Shown piece by piece: positions 52,520 to 60,275 of a stretch of DNA of 64,000 nucleotides. How positions within the stretch are numbered: position 1 is the first letter of the stretch; every line of letters starts with the position of its first letter. The stretch is from Streptomyces sp. DH41 (GTDB lineage: Bacteria; Actinomycetota; Actinomycetes; Streptomycetales; Streptomycetaceae), in the NCBI RefSeq assembly GCF_029813785.1, contig NZ_JARVKY010000015.1, forward strand, positions 1-64,000, read 5' to 3'. A model generated the notes under the pieces. That model did no database searches. It was not told where the DNA came from and saw only the letters and a list, made by a program, of their open reading frames with translations. A program made the position numbers and the translations under genes.

Positions 52520-53183
52520 TTCTGCGCCGCCTCGCCTGCCAGGCCGCCGCTCCGGCCAGGGCCGCCACGAGGGCGATGCCCGCGTAGAGGCCGACCGACG
52601 GGCCGTCGTCGTCCTGCGTGCTCTTCTCGTCCGGGGCCGCGGTGGCCGCCGAGCCCTCCTGCGTGTCGTCCTGCGCGCCCTCGTTCCGCGCCACCTGCTC
52701 GCCGCACCCCGACTTCGGGTACCCGGCGATGCCGCACAGCAGCGCGTTGGTGTTGTACCGGAGCGGGTCCGCGACGGCGGCCAGGGCGTCGGCCGTCGTC
52801 GCGTCGGGGGAGACCTGGGCGCAGGCCGTGCGCGGGGCCGGCGGAGTCTCGCCGGACGGCGCGTCGGACGCCGTGCCGAAGTCGAGGACCAGGGCGACGC
52901 GCTTGCTGCCGTCCTCGGCCGGCGTCTTCGCGCAGATCGCCGCGAAGTCCGCCGTACCGCGCGGCTGGGCCGCGTCGCCCGAGTTCTCGCTCACCGCGAA
53001 GCGGAAGCCCTGGACGTCGCCGTCGGAGGGACGGACGAGCGACGGCCCCTGGGTGGCGTAGACCCAGCTGTCGCCGTCGCGGTCCCAGAAGGACCAGTAG
53101 CGATACCCGGCGGCCTGCGCCTGGCCCGCGCTCCCGATCAGCAGGATCGTGGCCAGGAGGAGGAGAACGGCGCGGCGGGTCAC
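52506..53183 (-). CDS. SCO2322-family secreted membrane-anchored protein
   Basis: The 225-residue protein has a signal peptide (residues 1-24, QAQAAGYRYWSFW) and a C-terminal membrane anchor (VGLYAGIALVAALAGAAAW followed by RRRR). The extracytoplasmic part has the conserved YRYWSFWDRDGDSWVYATQGP segment and cysteines. It is found only in ECF-B12 operons of this type, as I recall. The GTG at 53183 overlaps the upstream stop (GTGA). It may receive or present corrinoid to the S component. Confidence 0.88.
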   Translation of the reverse strand: MTRRAVLLLLATILLIGSAGQAQAAGYRYWSFWDRDGDSWVYATQGPSLVRPSDGDVQGFRFAVSENSGDAAQPRGTADFAAICAKTPAEDGSKRVALVLDFGTASDAPSGETPPAPRTACAQVSPDATTADALAAVADPLRYNTNALLCGIAGYPKSGCGEQVARNEGAQDDTQEGSAATAAPDEKSTQDDDGPSVGLYAGIALVAALAGAAAWQARRRRNATD

Positions 53184-54448
53184 GGCTGCTGCCTCTTGGT
53201 GCGGGCGCGCAGGACGAGGCCGGCGGCGACGGCGACGGCGACGACGAGGCAGACGCCGACGATCCACCAGACACCGAAGCCGGAGTCGTCCTTCTTCTCG
53301 TCCTGGTCGGCGTCCTGGGCGCTGATGGTGGCGGTGTCCGTCACACCTCGCGGAGCCGGCCCGGTCGCGTTCAGCTTCTCCACCAGGTCCGTGCCGCCGA
53401 AGGCGCGCGGGTCGGTGCCCGTGGCGTGCGCGGCGAAGATCAGCTGGGCGTAGGCGGCCGGGCCGCTCTGCTCGGCCCACTTCGCGGCGTTCTTCTTCAG
53501 CCAGGCCAGCGGCTCGGCGGCCTTCTGCGCGCCGCCCCGCGCGGCGAGGGCGACGACCGCGTCGGCGGTGTTGCCGTAGTCGGGCTGGTCGGCGGAGCCG
53601 CCGAGGGCGGACTTCAGGTGACCGTCCGCGGCGAGGGCCTGGGTGAGGTGGGCGGCGCCGTTCGCGGCGGCCTGCTCGCGGGTGGGCTTGTCCGCGTCGG
53701 CGCAGGTGGCGTCGGCGGTCTTCCCGCCGGCCTCGGTGACCAGGCCCTTGCCGAGCGCGCCGAGGACGCCGGCGGCCGTCGCGTCCGCGTTGGCGAGCAG
53801 CTTGCCGTCCTTGTCGGGCTGGAAGGCGAAGGCTCCGGCGCCCTTGTCCTCGGCGCAGGGCAGGGCGAAGGTCAGCAGGGCGTCGTACGGGGACCTGCCG
53901 TCCTTCTCGACCCGCTCGGGGTCGGTGCCCGTGGCGGTGAGGGCGCCGATGACGACGGAGGTGGAGTTGGCGTCGCTGGCACCGCCGGGGGTGTAGCCCC
54001 AGCCGCCGTCCTCGTTCTGTACGGACTTCAGCCAGGCGAGGGCGTCCTCGACGACGTCGCCGCGCCCGCCGACGGCCCACAGCGCCTGGACCGCGGCGGC
54101 CGTGCTGTTGGAGTCGACCATGGTCTTGGCGTCGCACGCCTTGGCGGTGTCGGCGCGGTACGGGGCGAAGGCGCCGTTGTCGCACTGCTGCCCGGCGAGC
54201 CAGTCCACGGCCTCCGACGACGGGAGCATGCCCACCGTGTCCTGCGCGAGCAGGGCGAGGGACTGGCGCCAGACGCCGTCGTACTGGGGGTCCGTGGTGC
54301 CGAACAGCCCGGACGGCTGGGACGGCGTGGACGAGGCGGACGCGGAGGCGGACGGCGACGGGTCGGCGGCGACCGCGGGCGCGGCCGCGGCGCCGAGCAC
54401 GGCTATGACGGCGAGGGCCGCGGCGCTGCCACGACGGCGGACGTTCAT
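53180..54448 (-). CDS. Secreted alpha/alpha-barrel (prenyltransferase/squalene-cyclase-like) protein, putative corrinoid binder
   Basis: The 422-residue protein has a signal peptide (residues 1-28), a Ser/Pro-rich linker, an alpha/alpha-toroid domain with repeated motifs (YDGVWRQSLALLAQDT; DNGAFAPYRADTAKACDAKTM; EDGGWGYTPGGASDANST; QPDYGNTADAVVALAARGG), and a C-terminal membrane helix (VWWIVGVCLVVAVAVAAGLVL). The toroid resembles human transcobalamin/intrinsic factor as well as prenyltransferases. As the first gene after the B12 riboswitch, a corrinoid-binding surface role is more plausible than prenyl transfer. The ATG at 54448 is the start. Confidence 0.85.
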   Translation of the reverse strand: MNVRRRGSAAALAVIAVLGAAAAPAVAADPSPSASASASSTPSQPSGLFGTTDPQYDGVWRQSLALLAQDTVGMLPSSEAVDWLAGQQCDNGAFAPYRADTAKACDAKTMVDSNSTAAAVQALWAVGGRGDVVEDALAWLKSVQNEDGGWGYTPGGASDANSTSVVIGALTATGTDPERVEKDGRSPYDALLTFALPCAEDKGAGAFAFQPDKDGKLLANADATAAGVLGALGKGLVTEAGGKTADATCADADKPTREQAAANGAAHLTQALAADGHLKSALGGSADQPDYGNTADAVVALAARGGAQKAAEPLAWLKKNAAKWAEQSGPAAYAQLIFAAHATGTDPRAFGGTDLVEKLNATGPAPRGVTDTATISAQDADQDEKKDDSGFGVWWIVGVCLVVAVAVAAGLVLRARTKRQQP

Positions 54449-54574
54449 GAGCGGCGGGTGCCTTTCCCTGTGCGGGGCCGGACAGCACGGGGCACCCCCG
54501 GCGGCTCGGCCCCGTATGCCTCGACGGTGCCCGTGCGCCGGCGGGTGCCGGGCACGTGAGCCGGTCACGTCCGT

Positions 54575-54700
54575 GCGGGGCAGTCCGGCTCACCGTCCGC
54601 GGACGACCCCGAAGGGGCCTCGGCGGGCGGTTCACGGTTGCGGGTCAGCGCCGGAATTGCACCGGCTTCCCCCCGTACGGCGTGATGACGACGCGGCCAC
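54575..54700 (-). ncRNA. Cobalamin (adenosylcobalamin-type) riboswitch
   Basis: On the minus strand the conserved core GAAGCCGGTGCAATTCCGGC (from 54670) is followed by GCTGACCCGCAACCGTGA, the hallmark of cobalamin riboswitches, and a B12-box-like GTGAGCCGGACTGCCCC lies at 54577-54593. It stands 127 bases before the first gene of the ECF operon and should turn it off when cobalamin is abundant. The expression platform probably lies in 54450-54575, where GGGGTGCCCCGTGC-type hairpins could form. Confidence 0.92.
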
Positions 54701-54701
54701 C

Positions 54702-55481
54702 TTACCCGGAGCCGACGGGGCCGGGCCGGGGCGGCCGCCCGTGTGCCCCGGCGTCCGTGAGGTCGATCAGCCGGCACACCGTTTGGATGTCCACTCCCAC
54801 CTGGGCGAGGGAGGCGCGGCCGGAGAGCCAGGCGATCAGGGTCGAGAGCCAGGTGTGCTCGATGACGCGGACCGCGGAGAGCTGCTCGGGGGTCGGGTTC
54901 TCCAGGCCGCCCATAGCGTCCAGGATGATCGCCGTGGTCTGGCGGGAGACCTGGTCGACCTCCGGGGAGACGCCGCGGTCGGCGAAGGTCAGGGCCCGGG
55001 CCATGGCCTCGGCCAGCCGGGGTTCCCGCCGCAGCGCGCCGAACGCCCGCATCAGGGTCTGCGCCACCCGGTCCGCCGCCGTCTCACCGGACGGGGGGCT
55101 CCTGCGCAGGGTGCCGTGCAACCGCTCCAGCTGGTCGTGCATGGTCGCCACCAGCAGATGGACCTTGGACGGGAAGTAGCGGTACAGCGTGCCCAGGGCG
55201 ACCTGCGACGACTCCGCGACCTCGCGCATCTGCACCGCCTCGAAACCGCCCCGGCAGGCCAGCCGCGCGGTCGCGTGCAGAATGCGGCGGCGGCGCTCCC
55301 GCTGCCGCTCGGTGAGGGGCGGGGCGGCGGAGCGGCGCTCGAAACCGGAGGCATCGCAGGCGTCGGAGGTACCGGAAGCACCGCAGGGCCCAGAACCACC
55401 GGAGGCTTCCGTTCCCGGGTTGTCCACCTTGGCCACCTTCTCCCCGTCGCCGTGGCGTGAATCACCTGATCCACTCGTCAC
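54702..55481 (-). CDS. KstR-like TetR-family transcriptional regulator
   Basis: The 259-residue protein has a Gly/Ser/Ala-rich N-terminus and a TetR HTH (RRRILHATARLACRGGFEAV; QMREVAESSQVALGTLYRYFPSKVHLL, about residues 64-110) very close in wording to KstR. The ligand domain follows, with DRVAQTLMRAFGALRREPRLAEAM. KstR proteins bind CoA thioesters of sterol catabolites. A KstR-type box lies between this gene and the divergent glycosyltransferase operon, implying autoregulation and control of that operon. Confidence 0.9.
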   Translation of the reverse strand: MTSGSGDSRHGDGEKVAKVDNPGTEASGGSGPCGASGTSDACDASGFERRSAAPPLTERQRERRRRILHATARLACRGGFEAVQMREVAESSQVALGTLYRYFPSKVHLLVATMHDQLERLHGTLRRSPPSGETAADRVAQTLMRAFGALRREPRLAEAMARALTFADRGVSPEVDQVSRQTTAIILDAMGGLENPTPEQLSAVRVIEHTWLSTLIAWLSGRASLAQVGVDIQTVCRLIDLTDAGAHGRPPRPGPVGSG

Positions 55482-55528
55482 AGCACCCCTACCTGCCGGT
55501 AGATTCGGAGCCTCTGAACGATCAAGTC

Positions 55529-55542
55529 TGAAACTTGTTCTA
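55529..55542. promoter_or_regulatory. KstR-type operator (TnnAACnnGTTnnA) in the divergent promoter region
   Basis: TGAAACTTGTTCTA on the plus strand is TAGAACAAGTTTCA on the minus strand and fits every fixed position of the KstR consensus. It lies 48 bases upstream of the regulator start and 55 bases upstream of the glycosyltransferase GTG. It likely mediates repression of both directions. Confidence 0.7.
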
Positions 55543-55596
55543 GATTAACGTCCCGGCATAGTGTCGCGGGACAGCGCAGTGAGGAGGGGGCCCAGG

Positions 55597-56985
55597 GTGA
55601 CCGCCGAGGCCAGTCAGACGGGTCCCCGTCCGGAGCCAGCCGCCGACGGCTTGCCACCGCTCCGTATCGCGCTCCTCACCTACAAGGGGAACCCGTTCTG
55701 CGGCGGACAGGGCGTCTACGTCCGCCACCTCTCACGCGAACTGGCCCGCCTCGGCCACCGCGTCGAGGTCATCGGCGCCCAGCCGTACCCCGTGCTCGAC
55801 GAGGGCCTGGCGGACCGGCTGTCCCTCACCGAGCTGCCCAGCCTCGACCTCTACCGCCAGCCCGACCCCTTCCGCACCCCGAAGCGCGGCGAGTACCGCG
55901 ACTGGGTCGACGCGCTGGAGGTCGGCACGATGTGGACCGGCGGCTTCCCCGAACCGCTGACGTTCTCGCTGCGCGCCCGCCGCCATCTGCGCGCCCGCCG
56001 CGGCGACTTCGACGTCGTCCACGACAACCAGACCCTCGGCTACGGCCTGCTGGGCGACGTGGGCGCCCCCCTCGTCACCACCATCCACCACCCCATCACC
56101 GTCGACCGGCAGCTCGAACTGGACGCCGCCGAAGGCTGGAAGCGCCGGTACTCGGTGCGCCGCTGGTACGCCTTCACCCGCATGCAGAAGCGCGTCGCGC
56201 GCCGCCTGCCCTCCGTACTCACCGTCTCCGGCACCTCCCGCCAGGAGATCGTCGACCACCTCGGCGTACGGGACGACCGCGTCCACGTCGTCCACATCGG
56301 CGCCGACACCGACCTGTTCTCGCCCGACCCGTCGGTGCCGCGGGTACCGGGCCGGATCGTGACGACGTCCAGCGCGGACGTGCCGCTCAAGGGCCTGGTC
56401 TTCCTCGTCGAGGCGCTGGCCAAGGCGCGCACCGAGCACCCGCGGGCCCACCTCGTCGTCGTCGGCAAGCGGCCCGCCGAGGGCCCCGTCGCGCAGGCGA
56501 TCGAGCGGTACGGCCTCGAGGACGCCGTCGAGTTCGTCAAGGGCATCTCGGACGCCGAACTGGTCGACCTGGTGCGTTCGGCCGAGGTCGCGTGCGTGCC
56601 GTCGCTGTACGAGGGGTTCTCGCTGCCCGCCGCCGAGGCCATGGCGACGGGCACCGCGCTGCTCGCCACGACCGGCGGCGCCGTCCCGGAGGTCGCCGGA
56701 CCCGACGGGGAGACCTGCCTCGCCGTACCACCGGGCGACGCGGGCGCGCTGGCCGCCGGACTGAACCGGCTGCTCCGCGACCGCGAACTGCGGGCGCGGC
56801 TCGGCGCGGCCGGACGCGAGCGCGTGCTGCGGCACTTCACCTGGGCGCGGGCCGCCGAAGGCACGGCCGCCCGCTACCGCGAGGCCGTCGGCCCCTCCGC
56901 GACCGCTCCGAGGGCCGTCCCCGCGGCCCCGACGAGTGCGACCAGTGACACCGGTGTCTACCCCGAAAGCAGGGCCACGTGCTGA
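55597..56985 (+). CDS. GT4-family glycosyltransferase
   Basis: The 462-residue GT-B enzyme has an N-terminal GGQGVYVRHLSRELARLGHRVEVIGAQ segment and the GT4 donor site VPSLYEGFSLPAAEAMATG (E-x7-E motif; about residue 330). The donor may be UDP- or GDP-sugar. I chose the GTG at 55597, after GGAGGGGGCCCAGG; the start at 55561 is inferior. It leads an operon with a methyltransferase and an alpha/alpha-toroid protein. Confidence 0.88.
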   Translation: MTAEASQTGPRPEPAADGLPPLRIALLTYKGNPFCGGQGVYVRHLSRELARLGHRVEVIGAQPYPVLDEGLADRLSLTELPSLDLYRQPDPFRTPKRGEYRDWVDALEVGTMWTGGFPEPLTFSLRARRHLRARRGDFDVVHDNQTLGYGLLGDVGAPLVTTIHHPITVDRQLELDAAEGWKRRYSVRRWYAFTRMQKRVARRLPSVLTVSGTSRQEIVDHLGVRDDRVHVVHIGADTDLFSPDPSVPRVPGRIVTTSSADVPLKGLVFLVEALAKARTEHPRAHLVVVGKRPAEGPVAQAIERYGLEDAVEFVKGISDAELVDLVRSAEVACVPSLYEGFSLPAAEAMATGTALLATTGGAVPEVAGPDGETCLAVPPGDAGALAAGLNRLLRDRELRARLGAAGRERVLRHFTWARAAEGTAARYREAVGPSATAPRAVPAAPTSATSDTGVYPESRATC

Positions 56986-57713
56986 CCGTCGACTTCTCCC
57001 GGTTCCCGCTCGCCCCGGGCGACCGCGTCCTGGACCTCGGCTGCGGCGCCGGCCGGCACGCGTTCGAGTGCTACCGGCGCGGCGCCCAGGTCGTGGCGCT
57101 GGACCAGAACGCGGAGGAGATCCGCGAGGTCGCCAAGTGGTTCGCGGCGATGAAGGAGGCCGGCGAGGCCCCGGCCGGAGCCACCGCCACCGCGATGGAG
57201 GGCGACGCGCTGGCCCTGCCCTTCCCCGACGAGTCCTTCGACGTCGTCATCATCTCCGAGGTGATGGAGCACATCCACGACGACAAGGGCGTCCTCGCCG
57301 AGATGGTCCGCGTCCTCAGGCCCGGCGGACGCATCGCGATCACCGTGCCGCGCTACGGCCCCGAGAAGGTCTGCTGGACGCTGTCCGACGCCTACCACGA
57401 GGTCGAGGGCGGCCACATCCGCATCTACAAGGCCGACCAGCTCCTCACCCGCATCCGCGAGGCCGGCCTCAGGCCCTACGGCACCCACCACGCGCACGCG
57501 CTGCACTCGCCGTACTGGTGGCTGAAGTGCGCGTTCGGCGTCGACAACGACAAGGCGCTGCCGGTGCGGGCGTACCACAAGCTGCTGGTCTGGGACATCA
57601 TGAAGAAGCCACTGGCGACGAGGGTCGCCGAGCAGGCGCTGAACCCGCTGATCGGCAAGAGCTTCGTGGCCTACGCGACCAAGCCGCACCTCCCGTCGGT
57701 GGACGCCGCGTGA
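56979..57713 (+). CDS. Class I SAM-dependent methyltransferase
   Basis: The 244-residue protein has the motif VLDLGCGAGRHAFECYRRGAQVV (SAM loop), acidic VVALDQN, DALALPFPDESFDVVIISEVMEHI and VRVLRPGGRIAIT. The GTG at 56979 overlaps the GT4 gene end by 7 bases. It probably methylates the product of the glycosyltransferase; the exact site is unknown. Its C-terminal portion (HSPYWWLKCAFGVDNDKALPV) is unusual and may bind an acceptor. Confidence 0.9.
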   Translation: MLTVDFSRFPLAPGDRVLDLGCGAGRHAFECYRRGAQVVALDQNAEEIREVAKWFAAMKEAGEAPAGATATAMEGDALALPFPDESFDVVIISEVMEHIHDDKGVLAEMVRVLRPGGRIAITVPRYGPEKVCWTLSDAYHEVEGGHIRIYKADQLLTRIREAGLRPYGTHHAHALHSPYWWLKCAFGVDNDKALPVRAYHKLLVWDIMKKPLATRVAEQALNPLIGKSFVAYATKPHLPSVDAA

Positions 57714-58798
57714 CATCGCCCCGGAGCCCTCGCACGCCCCGCACGGAACACCTGATCCTGCCCGGCGTCCTCACCGACGACCAGGCCGCCGCCACCGTCC
57801 GCGGCATCCTCGCCGAGCAGCGCGAGGACGGCGCGATCCCCTGGTTCCGCGGGCACCACCTCGACCCGTGGGACCACGTGGAGGCGGCGATGGCCCTCGA
57901 CGCGGCCGGCGAGCACGAGGCCGCCGAGCGGGCGTACGAGTGGCTGGCCCGGCACCAGAACCCCGACGGTTCCTGGTACGCGGCCTACGCCGACGGCGAC
58001 TTCGCCGACGTCACCGACCGCGGCCGGGAGACCAACTTCGTCGCCTACGTCGCCGTCGGCGTCTGGCACCACCACCTCTCCACCGGCGACGACACGTTCC
58101 TGGACCGGATGTGGCCCGTCGTCCACGCGGCGGTCGAGTTCGTGCTGCGCCTCCAGCAGCCCGGCGGCCAGATCGGCTGGCGGCGGGACGACGACGGCAC
58201 CGACACCACGGACGCGCTGCTGACCGGCAGTTCCTCCGTCCACCACGCGCTGCGCTGCGCCCTCGCCATCGCCGAGCAGCGCGAAGAGCCCCAGCCCGAC
58301 TGGGAGTTGGCGGCGGGCGCGCTGCGGCACGCCATCCGCCGCCAGCCGGAGCGGTTCCTGGACAAGGGCCGCTACTCGATGGACTGGTACTACCCGGTGC
58401 TGGGCGGCGCGCTGACCGGCACGGAGGCCAGGTCCCGCATCGCCGAGAGCTGGGACCGCTTCGTGGTCCCGGACCTCGGCGTACGCTGCGTCGTCCCCAA
58501 CCCGTGGGTGACCGGCGGCGAGTCCGCCGAACTCGCGCTCGCCCTGTGGGCGGTGGGCGAGTCCGACCACGCCCTGACCGTCCTCCAGTCGATCCAGCAC
58601 CTGCGGGACGCGGACAGCGGCCTGTACTGGACGGGCTACGTCTTCGAGGACAAGGCGATCTGGCCGCGGGAACTCACCACCTGGACGGCCGGCTCCCTGC
58701 TCCTCGCCGTCGCCGCGCTCGGCGGCCACGAGGCCACCTGCCAGGTCTTCTCCGGCGACCGTCTGCCGAGGGGACTGGACCCGGACTGCTGCGTCTGA
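57710..58798 (+). CDS. Alpha/alpha-toroid protein (annotated elsewhere as prenyltransferase)
   Basis: The 362-residue protein has repeated toroid motifs (EDGAIPWFRGHHLDPWDHVEAAMALDAAG; NPDGSWYAAYADGDFAD; ETNFVAYVAVGVWHHH; GQIGWRRDDDGTDTTDAL). No aspartate-rich prenyl-diphosphate motif is evident. The fold also fits glycoside hydrolases or phosphorylases of six-hairpin type. The GTG at 57710 overlaps the methyltransferase stop (GTGA), so it is coupled. It probably acts on the glycan made by the operon. Confidence 0.8.
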   Translation: MTSPRSPRTPRTEHLILPGVLTDDQAAATVRGILAEQREDGAIPWFRGHHLDPWDHVEAAMALDAAGEHEAAERAYEWLARHQNPDGSWYAAYADGDFADVTDRGRETNFVAYVAVGVWHHHLSTGDDTFLDRMWPVVHAAVEFVLRLQQPGGQIGWRRDDDGTDTTDALLTGSSSVHHALRCALAIAEQREEPQPDWELAAGALRHAIRRQPERFLDKGRYSMDWYYPVLGGALTGTEARSRIAESWDRFVVPDLGVRCVVPNPWVTGGESAELALALWAVGESDHALTVLQSIQHLRDADSGLYWTGYVFEDKAIWPRELTTWTAGSLLLAVAALGGHEATCQVFSGDRLPRGLDPDCCV

Positions 58799-58802
58799 GC
58801 GG

Positions 58803-59093
58803 TCAGCGGCGGCCCAGGCGGCCCGCGATCGCGTGGCCGACGAACAGGTAGACCAGGGCTGCCAGGCCGTACCCGGCGACGACGCGGGCCCAGGCCTCGT
58901 CGAAGGTGAACAGGTCACGTGACCAGCCGGCGAGCACGTCGGCCACCTCGTGGACGAACCGCACCAGGTCGTTGGCCGGGTTGGCGTCCAACAGGTACAT
59001 GAGGATCCACAGCCCGAGGATGACGGCCATGATGTCGGCGATGACCGCGATGGCCGTCCCGGCGCTGGAACCACTGCGAGTTCTAGGGGACAT
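58803..59093 (-). CDS. Small membrane protein of unknown function
   Basis: The 96-residue protein has two membrane helices (AIAVIADIMAVILGLWILMYLL and VVAGYGLAALVYLFVGHAIAG) separated by an acidic loop (DANPANDLVRFVHEVADVLAGWSRDLF). The ATG at 59093 is chosen. It converges with the toroid gene, with only 4 bases between the stops. Family unrecognised, but the type is common in actinobacteria. Confidence 0.75.
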   Translation of the reverse strand: MSPRTRSGSSAGTAIAVIADIMAVILGLWILMYLLDANPANDLVRFVHEVADVLAGWSRDLFTFDEAWARVVAGYGLAALVYLFVGHAIAGRLGRR

Positions 59094-59147
59094 GACTTCC
59101 GTCTGGCCTCGGATGCCTGTCCGAAACCTGCGAAGGCGGACATGTCG

Positions 59148-59189
59148 ACGGCCCCTCGTTCCCGGAAGTCTCCCGGAACGAGGGGCCGT
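59148..59189. terminator. Perfect 15-bp terminator hairpin
   Basis: Arms ACGGCCCCTCGTTCC (59148-59162) and GGAACGAGGGGCCGT (59175-59189) pair fully around a 12-nt loop. It follows the DUF5336-like gene by 18 bases (minus strand) and precedes the small membrane-protein gene. Confidence 0.82.
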
Positions 59190-59206
59190 TGACGTGGAAC
59201 GCGCGG

Positions 59207-60118
59207 TCAGCCGCGCTGGATGCCCGAGGTGTCCTGCAGCACGCCGCGGCGGCCGTCCTGCGTCTGGGCGACCAGGTTCGCGCCGCGCTGCTCGACGGCC
59301 AGGTACCAGGTGCCCGGCGCCAGTTCGGCGATCGGCGTGGGCGAGCCGTCCTCCGCGAACAGCGGACGCGGCACCGGCACGGCGAACCAGAACGGCGAGA
59401 AGTCCCCGGCCGGAGCCGGCTGCGCCTGCGCCTGCTGCGGCTGGGCCGCCTGCGGGGCCTGCGGCTGCGGCTGACCCGGCTGCGGCTGCTGCCCGCCGAA
59501 GGACTGACCCGGCTGACCGGGGCCCGGCTGTGCGTGGCCCGGCTGTCCGGGACCGGGCTGGCCCGGCTGGCCGCCGTACGGCTGCTGCTGCGCGCCCGGG
59601 TAGCCGTAACCACTCTGCGGCTGACCGCCGTAGGGCTGCGGCGCGGCCGGACGGGCGGCCGGGATCAGGGAGCCCTTGAGGGCCGGGACCAGGGGGGTCG
59701 CGACGGCCGCGGCGGCCATGATCAGGGTGGCGATGAGGGCGAGGATCAGGCCCGTGCCGGCACCGAGATTGTTGGTGAAGGCGCCGCCGTCGCCGTCGAA
59801 GGCGCCCGCCGGGTCGAAGATGTTGCCGAGCGCGGACCAGGCGGCGAAGACGGTGAACGCGACGCCGAACTGGCCGAGGTCGAGCCCCGCCACCTTCTTG
59901 GGCTGCGGCAGCGCGCGGGCCACGACGACGAGCACGGTGCCGATGATGCCCGCGAGGACGACACCGAGCACGACCGCCCCACTGCCCCACAGGCTGGGAA
60001 TGTCGGCGTCGTCCGGGGCACCGTCGATCGAGTAGATGTCGAGGAACGACGCGATGAACAGCAACACCGCTGCTCCGATCACCACGCCGTCGCCTCGAGT
60101 GAGGGAGCGGATATTCAC
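59207..60118 (-). CDS. DUF5336-like membrane protein with Gln/Pro/Gly-rich tail
   Basis: The 303-residue protein has four membrane helices (VVIGAAVLLFIASFLDIY; GAVVLGVVLAGIIGTVLVVV; FGVAFTVFAAWSALGNIF; GLILALIATLIMAAAAVA) and then a long disordered Q/P/G-rich region (about 160-235) and a small beta-like C-terminal domain (FAVPVPRPLFAEDGSPTPIAEL..WYLAVEQRG). The GTG at 60118 starts it. It may take part in envelope biogenesis. Confidence 0.78.
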   Translation of the reverse strand: MNIRSLTRGDGVVIGAAVLLFIASFLDIYSIDGAPDDADIPSLWGSGAVVLGVVLAGIIGTVLVVVARALPQPKKVAGLDLGQFGVAFTVFAAWSALGNIFDPAGAFDGDGGAFTNNLGAGTGLILALIATLIMAAAAVATPLVPALKGSLIPAARPAAPQPYGGQPQSGYGYPGAQQQPYGGQPGQPGPGQPGHAQPGPGQPGQSFGGQQPQPGQPQPQAPQAAQPQQAQAQPAPAGDFSPFWFAVPVPRPLFAEDGSPTPIAELAPGTWYLAVEQRGANLVAQTQDGRRGVLQDTSGIQRG

Positions 60119-60214
60119 TTCAGGTCCTTCGTAGGTCGTCTCGTCGTCGGTAGAGGCGTCGCTGTCACCATGTCGCCGTCAGGCCCGGTGCGAAGCGCGG
60201 GGGTGGCCCCTCAT

Positions 60215-60241
60215 CGTACGGACGACACTATCGTCCGTACG
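60215..60241. terminator. Terminator hairpin downstream of the amidase gene
   Basis: CGTACGGACGA (60215-60225) and TCGTCCGTACG (60231-60241) pair perfectly over 11 bp around the loop CACTA. It follows the amidase stop (60276) by 35 bases and precedes the DUF5336-like gene on the same strand. Confidence 0.75.
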
Positions 60242-60275
60242 TCGGAGCTGTCCGCAGGGATGAGCGCACTGGTCA

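Noticed and set aside
51395-54559. 1054-codon plus-strand frame across the ECF operon
   Set aside because: Antisense to the permease, SCO2322-type and barrel genes; composition is Gly/Arg/Ala-rich with no recognisable motif.
55597-58798. Secondary-metabolite gene cluster
   Set aside because: Only three coupled genes with a regulator and no scaffold-forming enzyme such as a PKS, NRPS or terpene synthase with its motifs.
57710-58798. True prenyltransferase activity for the toroid protein
   Set aside because: No aspartate-rich diphosphate-binding motif and no zinc-binding pattern seen; only the overall helical repeat supports the label.
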